The notes under the pieces are model-generated. The model had not been told where the DNA came from, searched no databases, and worked only from the letters and a program-made list of their open reading frames with translations. This document shows positions 1 through 12,599 of a stretch of DNA of 64,000 nucleotides, in pieces. Each line of letters starts with the position of its first letter. Within the stretch, counting starts at the first letter, position 1. Position numbers and translations under genes: made by a program. The stretch comes from Vitellaria paradoxa (lineage: Eukaryota > Streptophyta > Magnoliopsida > Ericales > Sapotaceae), in NCBI GenBank assembly GCA_019916065.1, contig CM034240.1, positions 47,044,238 through 47,108,237 of the forward strand, read 5' to 3'.

Positions 1-2101
1 ATGAGGTTTGGTGAATAATGCCTTTAGAGGCATAGAAGTCACGCATATTGAATTCTGCACCATTGTCACTTCGGATGACTTTTACCTTTGTATCAAATTG
101 GTTTTCAACCATCTTGACAAAGGATTGCAAAAGAGATTTAGCCTTTGCTTTAGATTGCATAAGTAGCACCCAAGTATAACGACTATGATCGTCAACAAGT
201 GTAAGGAAATATTTATGGCCATGAATAGAAGAAACTGAGTAAGGGCCCCAAATATCAGCATGCAACAATAGAAAAGGCTTATCAGCATGGGAAACACTGT
301 TAGAAAAAGGTAACTTGTGTTGCTTTGCACGATGGCAAGTATCACATGTAAAATTCTTATTATTGAATATGTAAGAATGACATTGTTTCATCATTTGTAA
401 CCTTTCATGAGAAGGATGCCCAAATCTGAAATGCCAACGATCTATAGGCATTTTGGTACAAAGATCAAAAGAATTATAGGAATTGATACAGGGAAAAGAA
501 GGAGGAGTCACCAACTTGTATAAACCATTCTCCACATCAACTGTACCAATCATCCTTGAGCTATTCATGTCCTGTATACAACAACCATTTGGAAAGAAAA
601 TTAGTTTGCAATTCAGGCAAGAGACAAGCTTAGAGACTGAAATCAAATTGAAAGAGAAATTTCGAAGGTAGAGGACATCATCGAGACACAAAGAACTAGA
701 GAATGACACACTTTCAGAATAATGAGCAGTAACTTGTTGTCCTGTAGGTAATTTGACATAAATGGGAGCAATTTTCTTGTAAGAAGTGAAATATGACAAA
801 GAGGAACACACATGGTCAGTTGCACCAGAGTCCAGTATCCATGGTGGGACAGAAGCTGCGTTCAGAATATAAGAAACACATGAAACATTACCTACAACAG
901 AAACATGATTTGAAGGCTGGGTTAAGTAAGTACTGAACTGATTGGAAACTCGAGCTGATTGCTGTGAGGAGTTATTGTGATCTGGCTGTTGTATAAAAGC
1001 TAATATGGCCTGATACTGCTGTGGAGTGAATTGGAAATTAGAACCATCAAAACTATTTTGATCCGTAGTCTTATTACTCTTAACATTATTTTGAACTGAT
1101 ACTGCATTGTTCACTGCGGGAGATTGTAGATTGGAGCCATTTCGAAACCTATAGTTGGGTGGAAACCTATGCTTTCTATAACACACATCAACAGTGTGGC
1201 CTGTTCTGCCATAATGAGTGCAAATTTTGGTTCCTCCGGACACACAAGCTCCACCAAAATTATTTCTGCCACCTCCTCGACCATCACGAGCATTCTCTCG
1301 TCCTCTGTTATTCCTGTGTGCCATTGCCACATGGTCTGAGTTTGAACTAGCAGCTAATGTTTTGGCTTCAAGATTCATATTATTGCTGCAGTTAGTAAGG
1401 ATCTGTCACTCTTGTTGCACAACGAATGAAAACACCTTAATGATAGGGGGAAGAGGATTCATCATTAGAATCCGTGACTTAATATTGCTGTATTGCTCAT
1501 TCAAACCCCTCAAGAACTGCATAACCTGATCTTGCTCCTTTCGTTCTTTAGCATCAGCAAGAGCATTGCAAGAACACTTGATAGTACAAGTGCATATCGG
1601 ATCAGGTCTATAATTTTCTATCTCATCCCACAGTATTCGAAGTTTAGTGAAGTAATTTGTTACCGAGAGATCTCCTTGCTTCATGATCGAAATCTATTGC
1701 TGAATATCTGAAATTCGCAGCAAATCACCTTGTGAAAACCTGGCCTTCAAATCTTTCCAAATCTCAGCAGCTTTATCCATCCAAAGAATGCTTTGACCTA
1801 TAGAGGTGGAGACTGAATGAAAGATCCAAGAAACCACTATGTTGTTACATCTCTTCCAAGAAGTATAGAGTGAATCTGTTTTTGCTGGTTTAGTGATCGT
1901 TCCATAAACAAACTCCAATTTATTCTTTTCTATCAACACTGTTCTCATGGATCGACTCCACGAATTGTAGTTTCCACCATCCAGAACTGGTGTGACGAGA
2001 ACAAGGGCTGGGCTCTTACTAGGATGAAGATAATATGGATTGGAATCAACGAAAGTATTCTGCGATTGATCTGATGCAGAACCTGCCATGGTTGCAAGCA
2101 T
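1..2101 (-). pseudogene. Ty1/copia gag-pol, 5' part (gag, protease, start of integrase), truncated by window edge
   Basis: Read on the minus strand in a single frame from ATG 2101 to position 1. The gag N-terminus resembles RE1-like copia polyproteins (NPYYLHPSKSPAL, then NYNSWSRSM). Next come a zinc knuckle (first Cys codon 1220-1222), a protease motif WILDSGATDH (Asp-Ser-Gly at 824-832), the GAG-pre-integrase H..H..C..C region, and integrase motifs HADIWGP (Asp near 254-256) and RSDNGAEF (Asp at 65-67). The frame is broken only by two in-frame stops: a TAG between 1684 and 1694, and a TGA at 1406-1408. From 1405 to the window edge it is open. The second Cys of the knuckle is Tyr (1211-1213). 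Reverse transcriptase and RNase H would lie beyond position 1. Identity as copia is secure; the lineage is inferred. Confidence 0.9.
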
Positions 2102-2154
2102 AAAAAAGAAAATCAGAAGGAATCACTTGCGTAGCAGAGCTCTTCAATGGAAGT

Positions 2155-2166
2155 GCTCTGATACCA
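2155..2166 (-). other. Copia primer binding site
   Basis: On the minus strand this reads TGGTATCAGAGC, a perfect 12-base match to the sequence complementary to the 3' end of plant initiator tRNA-Met. That is the standard primer site of plant Ty1/copia elements. It lies about 55 bases before the gag start at 2101 and marks the inner edge of the 5' LTR. Confidence 0.85.
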
Positions 2167-2350
2167 TATCAGAGATAGAAATAGAGCTTGAATGAGGAGA
2201 GAGAGAGAAAAATGAGTAGTTTTTCTATTGCTCAGTTATGTACATATATATACTAGTCTCTCTACATTTGTTACAGAGGTAACTAACTATGGTTATTTAC
2301 AATCACTAGCTTCTAACAAACTTAACAAAATAACTAATTGACAGGTTGTC
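2167..2350 (-). mobile_element. Probable 5' LTR of the minus-strand copia element
   Basis: This sequence abuts the primer binding site. Read on the minus strand it contains a TATA-like stretch (about 2243-2252) and a CT-rich tract typical of a copia LTR. The outer end is uncertain. Minus-strand TG starts exist near 2318, 2326 and 2351. Similarity to the flank of the related gene at 21.85 kb only begins near 2440, so the LTR cannot extend much beyond that. No second LTR is in the window for comparison. Confidence 0.5.
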
Positions 2351-2570
2351 ATAAAAATACACCACGTGCTGATTATTCCCCTGATTTAGTATCAGCTAAG
2401 AAAAACCACCATTTTGTTTTTCCTAATCTAATCTCTAATCTCATGAATATTTCCATTCATAAGCATCGATAAAATCCCCTAAGAAAATCTAAAAAAAACA
2501 TTATTAGCGTATTCTACTGTTGTTCCTTGAAGACTAACCTTCAAACAAGCAAGTTGACAATAGAATTGAA

Positions 2571-5500
2571 ATGGGTTCCTCAGCACAAACAGATCTTCCC
2601 ATAATTGACTTCTCAAAGGAAAATTTAAGCCGCGGCAGAGACTCTTGGTCATCGACGTGCGATGAAGTTGTGGCCGCTCTTAAAGAGTTCGGCTGTTTCA
2701 TAGCAACCTACGATAAAGTCTCCTTGGGTCTTCACAACGCAATTTCTCTAGCATCAAAAGAATTGTTTGATCTCCCCATAGAAACCAAAATTAAAAAAGA
2801 CTAGCCAAAGACCTGCCTATGGCCATGTAGGGCGCATAGTTTTAAAAAATAATAACGGATACCGTAACAGTAACGGTCGCGGTGACGCAGAAACAGGATA
2901 TTATAACGGATATTACGTAATGGAAACGAAAATCGAAAGCGTGATTTTTTTTCAAATATGTAATTCACCTAAATTGGATAATTTTTGATCTTTTAACAAT
3001 TAAAATACATAAATATAGATGATTAGTGTTGTTTAGTAATTTTATATCAACAAATAATGTCAATGTTTATATATATATATAAATATTAGTTTTATTTTTA
3101 AATACCTCTTACATTAAAATAAATTTATATAATATATATATTAAATTGTTAATAGTTATACAATAATTAATACAATAATAAATGTACAATTACTTAACTA
3201 AAATAATATTATTTAATAATTTTGAATATAAAATACTTAATTAATAATATTTAATACAACTAATATAAATTATATAATATGTTAATATAGTAATACTATT
3301 AATTAATTTAACATTATTTTTGTTAATGTGACATCATATAATAGTAATACTTAATTAATAATTTTTAATATAACTAATATAAATCATATAATATTTTAAT
3401 ACAAAATTTTATTATAATATTTAATTATAATTAAAAATAATTTAATATATTTATATTAAAATCTAATATATTATAATTATATATAATATTATAATTATAT
3501 TTACATATTTATATTAGATATATGATGTGCTGCCACTGGTCAGTCATTACAATACCCAATAATCCATCCCCACTGCACAAATCACTACAGCATCCAAGGC
3601 ATCGCCCAAAATCACAACACCTAAGGAACCCACCTACAAGCTCTACAACTTTCTTTCTTCAAACCCTTTTGTTCCACCATCGCCTTCTTCAATTGAAAGC
3701 TAGAGTCCGAAATCTTCAATTCAGACTCCTTGTTCTGTTTCAGTTCCACAATCGCCGCTTTCTCAGTTAAAAGTCGAAGCCGAAGGAACGAAGCCGGAGC
3801 AACACAAACTGGTGAAGTCGGAGGAACACAAAGTGGAAGGCTTCAATGATTTATTCTTACTTTAATTTCTTTCACAAGTTTTCAGTTCTCAGAAGTTTCA
3901 AATTTGATATTTTTTGGATGCTTCTTTATTTTTATGTTTTAGGTCCGAATTCTGTAAAAAATTAGAATTTTTTTTCGAATCTCTATTGAAAGATTAAAAG
4001 ATTTCAGATCTAATTTTTTTTTTCAGTTTCTATGAGGTTTTATGCTATTCTTCATTTTTTTTTTATTTTTTTTTTAAGAATAGCCGTAATGCTCCGCTAC
4101 GGTGTAATTTCTGTTTCAATGCCTGTAACGGTACCGGAGGCCATCGATCCTGTCACGTAAAAGTCGATTCCGTTACGTAACGCGGCTTTTTAACACCATG
4201 GTCGATCGCCTATTGTTCATCTCTATGAAGGATTAGGAATCGAAAAAGGGACGGCTCTCGAAGCAGCTCAAGCATTCACCAGCGTAATGTGGCCCTCAGG
4301 AAATGACTTTTTCTGGTAATTTGATCCATTAGCCTTTGTTTGGTAAATTGCTGGTAATTTTTCACTTGGGTTTGTATGGATTTGATCATTTGATCCATTA
4401 GATTTTGTTTTATCATTTATGACAATATTTATTATTGTTGTTGTTTACTGTAGTCCACTTTATATATATATAGTGTACACCTGCGTGCTAAACAAAAACT
4501 AAAATGTATCAATTGGGAGCCGTTTAGAGTTATAAAATTAAGATAAAATATGATTTAACTTATTTATTATTATTTTTTTAGTATTTAAAGTGTACTCAAC
4601 AAATTATGAAAAAATAAAGAAAAATAATAAAAAATTCATTTAAAAGATAATGAGAATTTTTAAGGTTTCATACAGAACTCTTTGAAGATGGGATTTGTAA
4701 AGACTTTAGCGAAATTTATAAAGAATTATTGAGATTTTTAAATATTATAAATATTTATATAAGTTTTTATTAAGATTTATGTAATTCAAGGGAAAGAAAT
4801 TTATAAAAATTTGTAAAAATTTTTAATACTTTACGGATGCCAAACGCGACTTGGTTAATCTTTTACGATATTGACAGGTACTTAATTTTTACTTTTATTT
4901 TATTTGGATTCTAATCTGCCTTTGTGTGATTCTGTTGAAGCATATACTCAGGGTGGAGGCAAGGCGAACGGTTTTAAAGCAGACTCCCCATTCATTAGAT
5001 AAAGAAGATCACCAAGATTTTGTGATCCGCTGCTGAACTTATTTCAATTCCAAGAGATCGGATCGAATCGGTATACGTTCTCGAGGCGCGTGGCTGAACT
5101 GGATCAAATGGTGATGAGAATGGTGTCTGTTATGGTATAGAGGATAACTGCGAGAGACTTCTTGGATCGACCTTGCACGTTCTTCGTTTCGTTAAATATC
5201 GAAAACGCCAGGTGAACAAGACTAATTTGGGGATCATCCTTCACACTGACAAAAGCTTTATGTCCATTCTCCATCAAGGCCAAGTTAAGGGTTTAGAGAT
5301 AAAAACCAAGGAAGGTGGTTGGATTGTTATTGAGCCCTCACCTTCATCTTTCATCGTCATGGCCGGGGATGCATTCATGGTCAGTATATATATATTCATT
5401 GTATGCATAAAGGGAAACTAATTGAAAGAACCTTTCAGGCCAGCATTTTGTTTACATAATTATTCATTTTTGTTCTGTTTTCTTTTTTCCTTTAATCCGT

Positions 5501-5825
5501 CTATATTTAATTTCTATTTGGTTTAACTATTTCTTCATACATATATATATATATATATATATATGTTGGCTTGGGTTAGGCATGGACTAATGGCAGAATA
5601 GAATCGCCAAATTATCGAGTCATTATAAGTGGAACTAAAGAAAGATACTCCCTTCGACTATATACCTTCATCGAGGATCTCCTCATAGAGACACCAAACG
5701 AGCTAGCTGATGACAAAAATCCCTTGCAATATGAACCATTTGATCACTACAAATTTATAGATTTTTGCTATACAGACGAGTGCAGCAGATCAGAGTCTCC
5801 AATAAAAGCTTATTGTGGGGTTTGA
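2571..5825 (+). pseudogene. AOP1-like 2-oxoglutarate-dependent dioxygenase pseudogene (array locus 1)
   Basis: Exon 1 starts at ATG 2571 (MGSSAQTDLPIIDF) and closely matches the intact gene at 21852. It carries a 1-base insertion giving a stop at 2802-2804, and is then split by a transposon (about 2836-4200). The rest of exon 1 resumes to 4315, before a GT. Exon 2 runs from about 5062 to 5379. It lacks 4 bases near 5128, where the homologue has ERYGIE, and the exon 2 acceptor AG is not recognisable. Exon 3 is 5580-5825. It retains the HTD iron motif (ILHTDKSF) and the RYS 2-oxoglutarate motif, but the distal iron-binding His is Tyr (SPNYRV in place of PPKHRV). It cannot encode a normal enzyme. 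The ~310-residue layout is otherwise that of the neighbours. Confidence 0.9.
2836..4200 (+). mobile_element. Non-autonomous TIR DNA transposon inserted in exon 1 of array locus 1
   Basis: About 1.36 kb separates two parts of exon 1 that are contiguous in the paralogue at 21852. The ends are imperfect inverted repeats. The left end reads TTTTAAAAAATAATAACGG and the reverse complement of the right end reads GTTAAAAAGCCGCGTTACG. Both continue into CG-rich GTTACGTAACG-like words. The middle (3000-3520) is extremely AT-rich, followed by a less AT-rich stretch (3520-3840) that may be captured sequence. No transposase is visible. The target-site duplication is too decayed to read, so MULE versus hAT is undecided. 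Confidence 0.7.
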
Positions 5826-6021
5826 GACATCCTTCATTACATCTAAAAAAGATTTCTATTGTATTTCTATATTTATGTATGTTTACAATTTGTTCTAAGA
5901 AATGTCTGATGTCGCTGATACATCGTGGTGGTGTATTTGTTTACTTGATGTAGTATAAATATCTAGTATATCGTGGTTGAATATATATGAAGCTTAGGTA
6001 CGTTCTTTTGCTTTGGTCAAA

Positions 6022-6069
<48 letters not shown>

Positions 6070-8626
6070 AATATGCAGACCTTACTTCACTGAAAGGGCT
6101 ACATTTCAACTCTTCTGGCCATCCTTGTGATAAAAAGGAAGCGTAATTTGAGGTGGTTTGTTGCATGTGCATTATAAGGTTTTTGTTGACTCTCTCTACT
6201 CATTTATTTTTTGAGGTGGTTGAGAGATAGTTGAGAGGATAAAGAATTCTTAATTATCATAATTATATCCAATAGAATAGAATAAGATCATGTGGAGTTT
6301 CATTAAAAAAAAAAAAAAGAAAAAAATAGTGTTAACTCTGAAGTTTTTTGGTAAGTTTATGTTATTTGCTTTAATGATGACAAAGCAATTAGGATAATAG
6401 ATGTGAATTTTTTTTTATGAATATATTATATATTATTATATAATGCTACACTAATATTAGTTGATTTTTTTTTTAAAGAATTTAAATCTCATCTTATAAG
6501 ATCAGCAAAGATAAGTTCGTGATTTTTAAATTTCAAATTAAATCAAATTAATTTTGTATTTTAAAATCAAATCAATCCTATTATAAAAGAAGAGAATTTT
6601 GTGTTAAACCGTGCTCTCCTAACAAAGAAGTGCTGAGTGTTGACATTGAAATGGGGAGAAAACACAAAAAGTTTCAAAATCAATGGAAAAGATTTATGGA
6701 TTGACACATTTTTCGCCAATTTGATTTGTCGCATGCTTGGAGCTGGATATTAGAGGTTCACCATATGGTGGGTTGGTTCGATTTTGTAGCGTTGTTCTAT
6801 TTCAAGACGTTGGATTTTGAATTTTATATATCTTTGTTATTTTTTTGAATTCCCTGCCAGCGAATCAATTAATTGAGGTCCTAACGGATCTAAGAAGGAA
6901 TTCAAGGAAGCAGATGAAAGTCCGAAGACCCAGTTTGACATTAATCTTCCGTAGCTCAACAAAGCTTAGTTATTTAGATTTCTTCGATGATTAGCCTTTG
7001 CTCTTATTGTCTTTGATTTTATTTTTGGATCTGCGAGATTATTGTTCATATTCTGAGTTCGGAGAGAAACTCGCAATCGCTACCCATAAATGCGTACTAA
7101 GTAAAGTCCTGCGATGGAGAGAGAGAGGGGATGGATTAAAATAAATAAATAGATGAGTGAGAATAGTAAGATGGGTTAGGGGAGAGATGGAAGAATTGGG
7201 GGATAATCTGCCAAGAATCTGGGCAATCCATTTTCATCACAGCCTTACAGATTTGATGGATCACACTGGCCAAATCAGCACCATCCTTTCCCAATTTATC
7301 CAACAACTCAAATCGAGTGAGATCAGGCCAGGTATAAATGCTTGACTTCTCCCTTTCTCTCTCTCTCTCCCCACTGGATCTCTTCTTCGTCCTTTTACTT
7401 AGCTACCGTTTGGTAAAACAATTTTTGGCATAAGTCTACCTATTTTTAGCATAAATCGACTAAAAAAAATTTTTGATTAAAAAAATTTTAAAAATTATTA
7501 AAAATTAAATTTCCAAATAATCTCTTAGTGTAAAATACTGAGAGAATGTAAGTGCTGTATTGTTTAATTTTTTTATTTATTTAGTGCAGTAAGGAAAATA
7601 ATCAAGGAGCTCAACGTGAATAATAGCTCAACAAGCCAAATTTAAATATATTTTAAAATTTGATAAAATTTTTAAATCCCTTTTCGATTTGACTTATTTA
7701 TAACCCTAGCGGATAACCCTGGCAGAGAACTAAAAAAGCAAATGAAGTGAGAAATTTCTTGCGGAGAAGAGCTTGGTTGGGTCTTGTAATAGCATTGTGG
7801 TATTTTGTGCTAATGGGTTAATATCTTTCACTACAGATTTCCTAGATTTCGGCCCATATAGAATTAGTTTGATCAATATGGGCCTGAAACCCAATATGGA
7901 GCCCAGCAATGTTTCGAAATTGGGTTGATCTGAATTTTTAAGGCCCTCTGGGTAAGAAATTGCTTGGAACATTAATGGGTGACTGAAAGTCGGTAGAAGC
8001 CCAAAATTAGAATTTTAGCATGGCCTATGAGAATAACCATAAAAAAAAATAAAAATAAAAATAAAAATAAATAAATTAAAATCTACAAAAAAAAACCCCT
8101 GATTATTGGAGGGGACCATCCTACTGCTGGTAATATTGATACAAGTGACGCCTACAAAATAATATTTTCATCCCTTCCAGTCCTTCATATAGAATGCTAT
8201 ATAGGATCCTGGTGATAACGACTTGTGATCCCATGATCTTGATTTGCGAAAATAATATTAGTATGATATATTATTGTTGAACTCAACAGCAGCAAGGAAA
8301 TTCAAGGGACAGCGACTGAGATGGCTGAAAACACGAGTTTGTGAAGTGTTAAAAAAAAAAAATATATGTAATTTGATTAATACATGAAATGAATAAAACC
8401 TCCAAGGATTTGTTTGGCATCTTGAACTAGTAGTTGCTACAGTGGCTGCTAACTAATAGTTGCTGTAGTTGCTACAGTGACTGGCTAAATTTACCCTCTT
8501 ATAGTTTAACATTCTTTTCATCTAAAAAGAACCACTTTTTTTTTTTTTTTTCCTTTCCAAACATAAAAATAGCTGACTTATTTTTAATTAGTTACAAGTT
8601 AGTTAAAAATAAATCAACTACTTTCT

Positions 8627-8657
<31 letters not shown>

Positions 8658-9798
8658 TTTTGATAATTTAAATATTCAATCTAATTTGCATGCAATTCAA
8701 TTAATTTTTGTATTTTTGAAGTTAATAACAAAGTAACTCTTCAATAATTTTAAAGATATTCAAATTAGTGACTATTAAAAATAAACCTAATACATGACCA
8801 ATAAAGTTAATTTAAGACCTTGTATGGATAGAATGACGCACACTCTACAAATATTACAACTTACTTCACTGTTATAGGTAGGGATATTTAACCTAAACTT
8901 TCAATGTTATATAAAAGGTAAAATAATAATAAAAATCCGTGATTATTGCAGGGGACCATGGTCCATACTGTATATAGTACGATTTGTTTCTATGTACATT
9001 AAAATTATGCCAATATTATTTCACTGTTGTAAAGATATATACAAGCTAGATTATCAACATCAATAAGGCACATATAATTTTTATTATCCCACAAACATTA
9101 AAAGACAATCAATCATCACCAATCCATATCAGCCATTGATTTATATATGCATATATATATTTCCCGCGTGCGCCCCCACACAATTGAAATTGGTCAGTCG
9201 ATCGCATAGCCATCAGCATTTCTCTCCAATATTAATATCCATTGAAGGCTTTTCATGCAGTATTCCACGCATCAATGTGTGGGGATCAATTCATTTTATT
9301 TATTATTTTTAATATTTGGTTTAGAAAATCACCATGGGAAGTCCCGTGACGTGTATTTTTTGTTTGTATGAAGCCAAATTGGGCATCTCTAAACCTTTTC
9401 TGTCTGTTATGATCCATGTTGTCCTTTTAGACGACTATGGTCTGTTTGGAGGTCCGAATTTTGAGATTTTTTTTATTTGATAAAATCTTATAAGTTGGTA
9501 ATTTTGTGTATGATATTTTTTTTATAAAAGTTTAAGAAAGTTAAGAAAAATTAAAAAAAATTTGACAAAAATTAGAAGTTAAAAAAAAAAAATTGGAGAA
9601 AATTGGCAGATGCCAAATGGATGCTAAAAAATCCCATTGACTAGTACTTCCAAATTAACCATTTATTTTTTTGGGGGGGGGGGTTAATTAACCATTTATT
9701 TTGGGGGGGGGGGTTATTGAGAAATCTCATTGGCAGGAATTTCTAACCAATATTATTTTTGAGTCAATTAATCTAATTATTTCTTCTCCCTTTGTGTG

Positions 9799-9829
<31 letters not shown>

Positions 9830-9998
9830 ATATCCATCTATTCAAATATAAATATTCACAATTGCATGCCAGCTCATCATCTCATTTGTCTTGTTAGGTC
9901 ATAATGCAACAATACTAGAATCTCTATCAGAAACACGAAGAACAGTAATGCCCATATAGTCGCGCCTCCAAAATTAGTGAGAAAAAGAACCAAAAACC
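5826..9998. other. Intergenic region between array loci 1 and 2
   Basis: I see no gene here. It holds a (CT)n tract at 6025-6054 running into (AT)n, further (AT)n at 8630-8652, and two G11 runs at 9673-9683 and 9703-9713. MITE-like AT-rich sequence lies at about 7403-7520, 8405-8600 and 9448-9612. Two copies of a short motif, ATTATTGnAGGGGACCAT, lie at 8101-8119 and 8941-8959. The stretch 7157-7345 is open in one frame but matches nothing I recognise. Confidence 0.6.
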
Positions 9999-11930
9999 AT
10001 GGGCTCCCTTGTACATCACAAACTGCCTACTGTAGACTTCACCGAAGAAAACTTGAAACGTGGTACAACTTCATGGTACAAGGCACGAAGCGATGTTGTG
10101 TCTGCCCTGGAAGAGTATGGCTGTTTCGTAGCAGCCTATGATAAGGTTTCACTAGAGCTCCACAATGCAGTTTTCCGGGCTTTGGAAGAGTTGTTCGATC
10201 TCCCCACTGCGACCAAAATGCAGAACAAGTCCACTAAACCTTTGTATGGCTATGTGGGTCAGATCCCAATTATCCCACTTTACGAAAGCATGGGTATTGA
10301 TAATGCGAATACCCTTGAAGGAATTCAGAATTTCACCAAGCTCATGTGGCCCAATGGTAATGACAGTGGTTTCAGGTATGTTTAACCTATTTTCTCCTTA
10401 CAATTTTTATGTAAGGCAGATCAAAAAAATTTTTTTTTGCTCTCGGTTATGAGTTGAATATTAAATTAAGGTATGACTAGCTACTAAATTAAGTCAGGTT
10501 AAATGTTAAACTAGACTATAAATAATTAAATTATGATATCATATCCTATTAGTACTAAAAAAAAATTTTAGATTAAAATTTTATCCCAGCCAGCTAGAAC
10601 TCATCTTAACCCCTATATGCCTCCGCCCATATTTTTATGGGTAACTGTAAAAGAAAGGAATGGTTGTAAAGCAGTGGTAAGTTGTTCCTAAACAACTTCG
10701 GAGTTGAGAATTTGAACTTTAAAATTAGTTTCTTTGCTTGGCGAGTAAAGGATACTGACATCTAATTCTCCTCAATCTTCGTAATCAAGAGTCTTCTGCA
10801 CTAAATACCTAATTGTTGGTTGAAAAACTAATGTTTTCAATTGATTTTTTTTTAAATTATTATTTATGTTGATATTAGTGAAACAATACTCTTGTACTCA
10901 AAGATAATAGAGGAGTTGGAGAAGTTGGTGGTAAAGATGGTATTTGAAAGCTATGGTGTAGAGAAATACTACGACTCTCACCTCAACTCGGCCACGTACC
11001 TCTGTCGAGTCATGAAATACAGAAGACCGGAGACGAATGAGAGTAACATGGGTTTTGTCTCCCACACAGACAAGAGCTTTATGACTGTAATTCATCAAAA
11101 CCAAATTGATGGTTTGGAGATAAAAGCCAAAGATGGGCAGTGGTTTGATGTCGAGCTTTCTCCTTCATCCTTTGTAGTTATGGCAGGCGATGCAATCTTG
11201 GTAAGTACCGGAAAATTTTACGTTTGTAAATAACTTATAATTTCATTCCCCTTTAAAAAAAAAAATGATGGATAAACTACGTTTTGAGCTCTTATACTTT
11301 ACACTGCAATTTACTTTAGTCTTTCTTTTTTCAATTCTGAATTAGTCCTCTATTACTTATAATTATGTTTCACTTCTAGTTTCTTTTAACAAAACTAAGA
11401 ATATCACATATAATTAATATGTGATTGATACGTAATATTTTTTGTCGATTAATTTAACAATTTAATAGGAAGGTTAAAAGCGAAGTTTGACCCCAAAGAC
11501 AAAAGTAAATTTTAGTCCCAAATGTAAAGATACTCAGCGTATATTGCCTAAAAATGATTGAGTACGACAAACCATGTGTGATGCTTTCAAAATTACCCAA
11601 AAAAAAAAGTGTGATACTTTCAAGTAATTGATTTGTTCTGATTGTATATTGTTACAGATGAACTCATTCAATTCTTTCTTGGTCTAGGCATGGAGCAATG
11701 GAAGAATTCACTCTCCCCATCACCGAGTCACCATGAATGGGGACAAATCAAGATATTCGCTTGCACAATTTTCGTTCATGAAAGAGATAGTGAAAGCACC
11801 AGAGGAGCTAGTTGATGACAAGCACCCATTACAATTTAAGCCATTTGATCATCTCGAGTTTCTTGATTTCTATAGTAAACCACAGAATAGAAAGCTGGAG
11901 AGTGCTATTAGAACCTACTGTGGCATTTGA
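9999..11930 (+). CDS. AOP1-like 2-oxoglutarate/Fe(II)-dependent dioxygenase (array locus 2)
   Basis: Exons 9999-10375, 10879-11200 and 11688-11930 join to 942 nt (313 residues). Donors GTATG and GTAAG and acceptors TTAG and CTAG are all canonical. Intron 1 is phase 2 (splits Ser126) and intron 2 is phase 0. The protein has the N-terminal DIOX_N-type region (VDFTEENL, then EEYGCFVAAYDKV and LFDLPTATK) and the C-terminal 2OG-FeII oxygenase fold. Iron ligands are H188 and D190 (SHTDKSF) and H245 (HHRV); the 2-oxoglutarate binder is R255-Y-S257. The length matches AOP1 and is shorter than Brassicaceae AOP2/AOP3. No targeting peptide is seen, so it is probably cytosolic. The family oxidises small molecules with decarboxylation of 2-oxoglutarate to succinate; the substrate is unknown. 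Confidence 0.92.
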
Positions 11931-12324
11931 GACCCCCGTGTTTTGATCCGAGGAATTGGGTGTTATTTTTATGTTTGTACGATGCAGATTTCATGAGCAT
12001 TAGGTTTGATGGTATATCTTTGTAATATCCAAACTGTATTAATTGTGGGCTTCATACATGTGTGTGTGTCTACATATATATATATATATATATATATAGC
12101 CTTTACCTAAAATTGTCTTCTGTATGTGTAAGTTCTTTAAGGCATTCATAAGAGTTGAAAGTGTGCATGCGTTGTAATTCAAATCAACTACAATTTGAAA
12201 TATGTAATAAAAGCTTTCTTTGATGATGTATATATATATTTTTATTTGGTGTCAAGCACATACTTGATTTTTTTTTTTAAATTACTTTTTCACATTTAAA
12301 AAAAATTATATATTTTATATCAAT

Positions 12325-12599
12325 TAAGGCACGTTTAAAGTAAAGATTGGATAAGGAAAAAAGAAAAGAAAAACATAGGAAAAAAAAAGAAAAGATATAT
12401 AAAATGACAAACACAAGATTTTATTTGAATGGATTAGAAAATATAATAAAATAAAACACATTCATTAGTATATTAATTTTTTAATTAATTATTTTTAATT
12501 TCACAAATCTCTCACAACCTTTTTCTTTCATTTTATATTACAATAAAAAATTTTAAATTTCTATTCCATTCATTTTTCCTTAATCCAAACACTGCCTTA
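12325..12599. repeat. MITE with terminal inverted repeats
   Basis: The left end reads TAAGGCACGTTTAAAG and the reverse complement of the right end reads TAAGGCAGTGTTTGG, giving a 275-bp AT-rich element without coding capacity. A related but less complete sequence is at about 32100-32320 (TGCGTGTTTGGAGTGAGGATTGG). Superfamily is not assigned. Confidence 0.55.

Noticed and set aside
3522..3770. Open frame of 82 codons inside the transposon in locus 1
   Set aside because: No recognisable domain; it lies within the inserted element in a compositionally biased patch and has no splice or homology support.
7157..7345. Open frame with ordered composition in the intergenic region before locus 2
   Set aside because: Short, ends without a clear donor or partner exon, and resembles no family I know; kept only as a note in the region entry.
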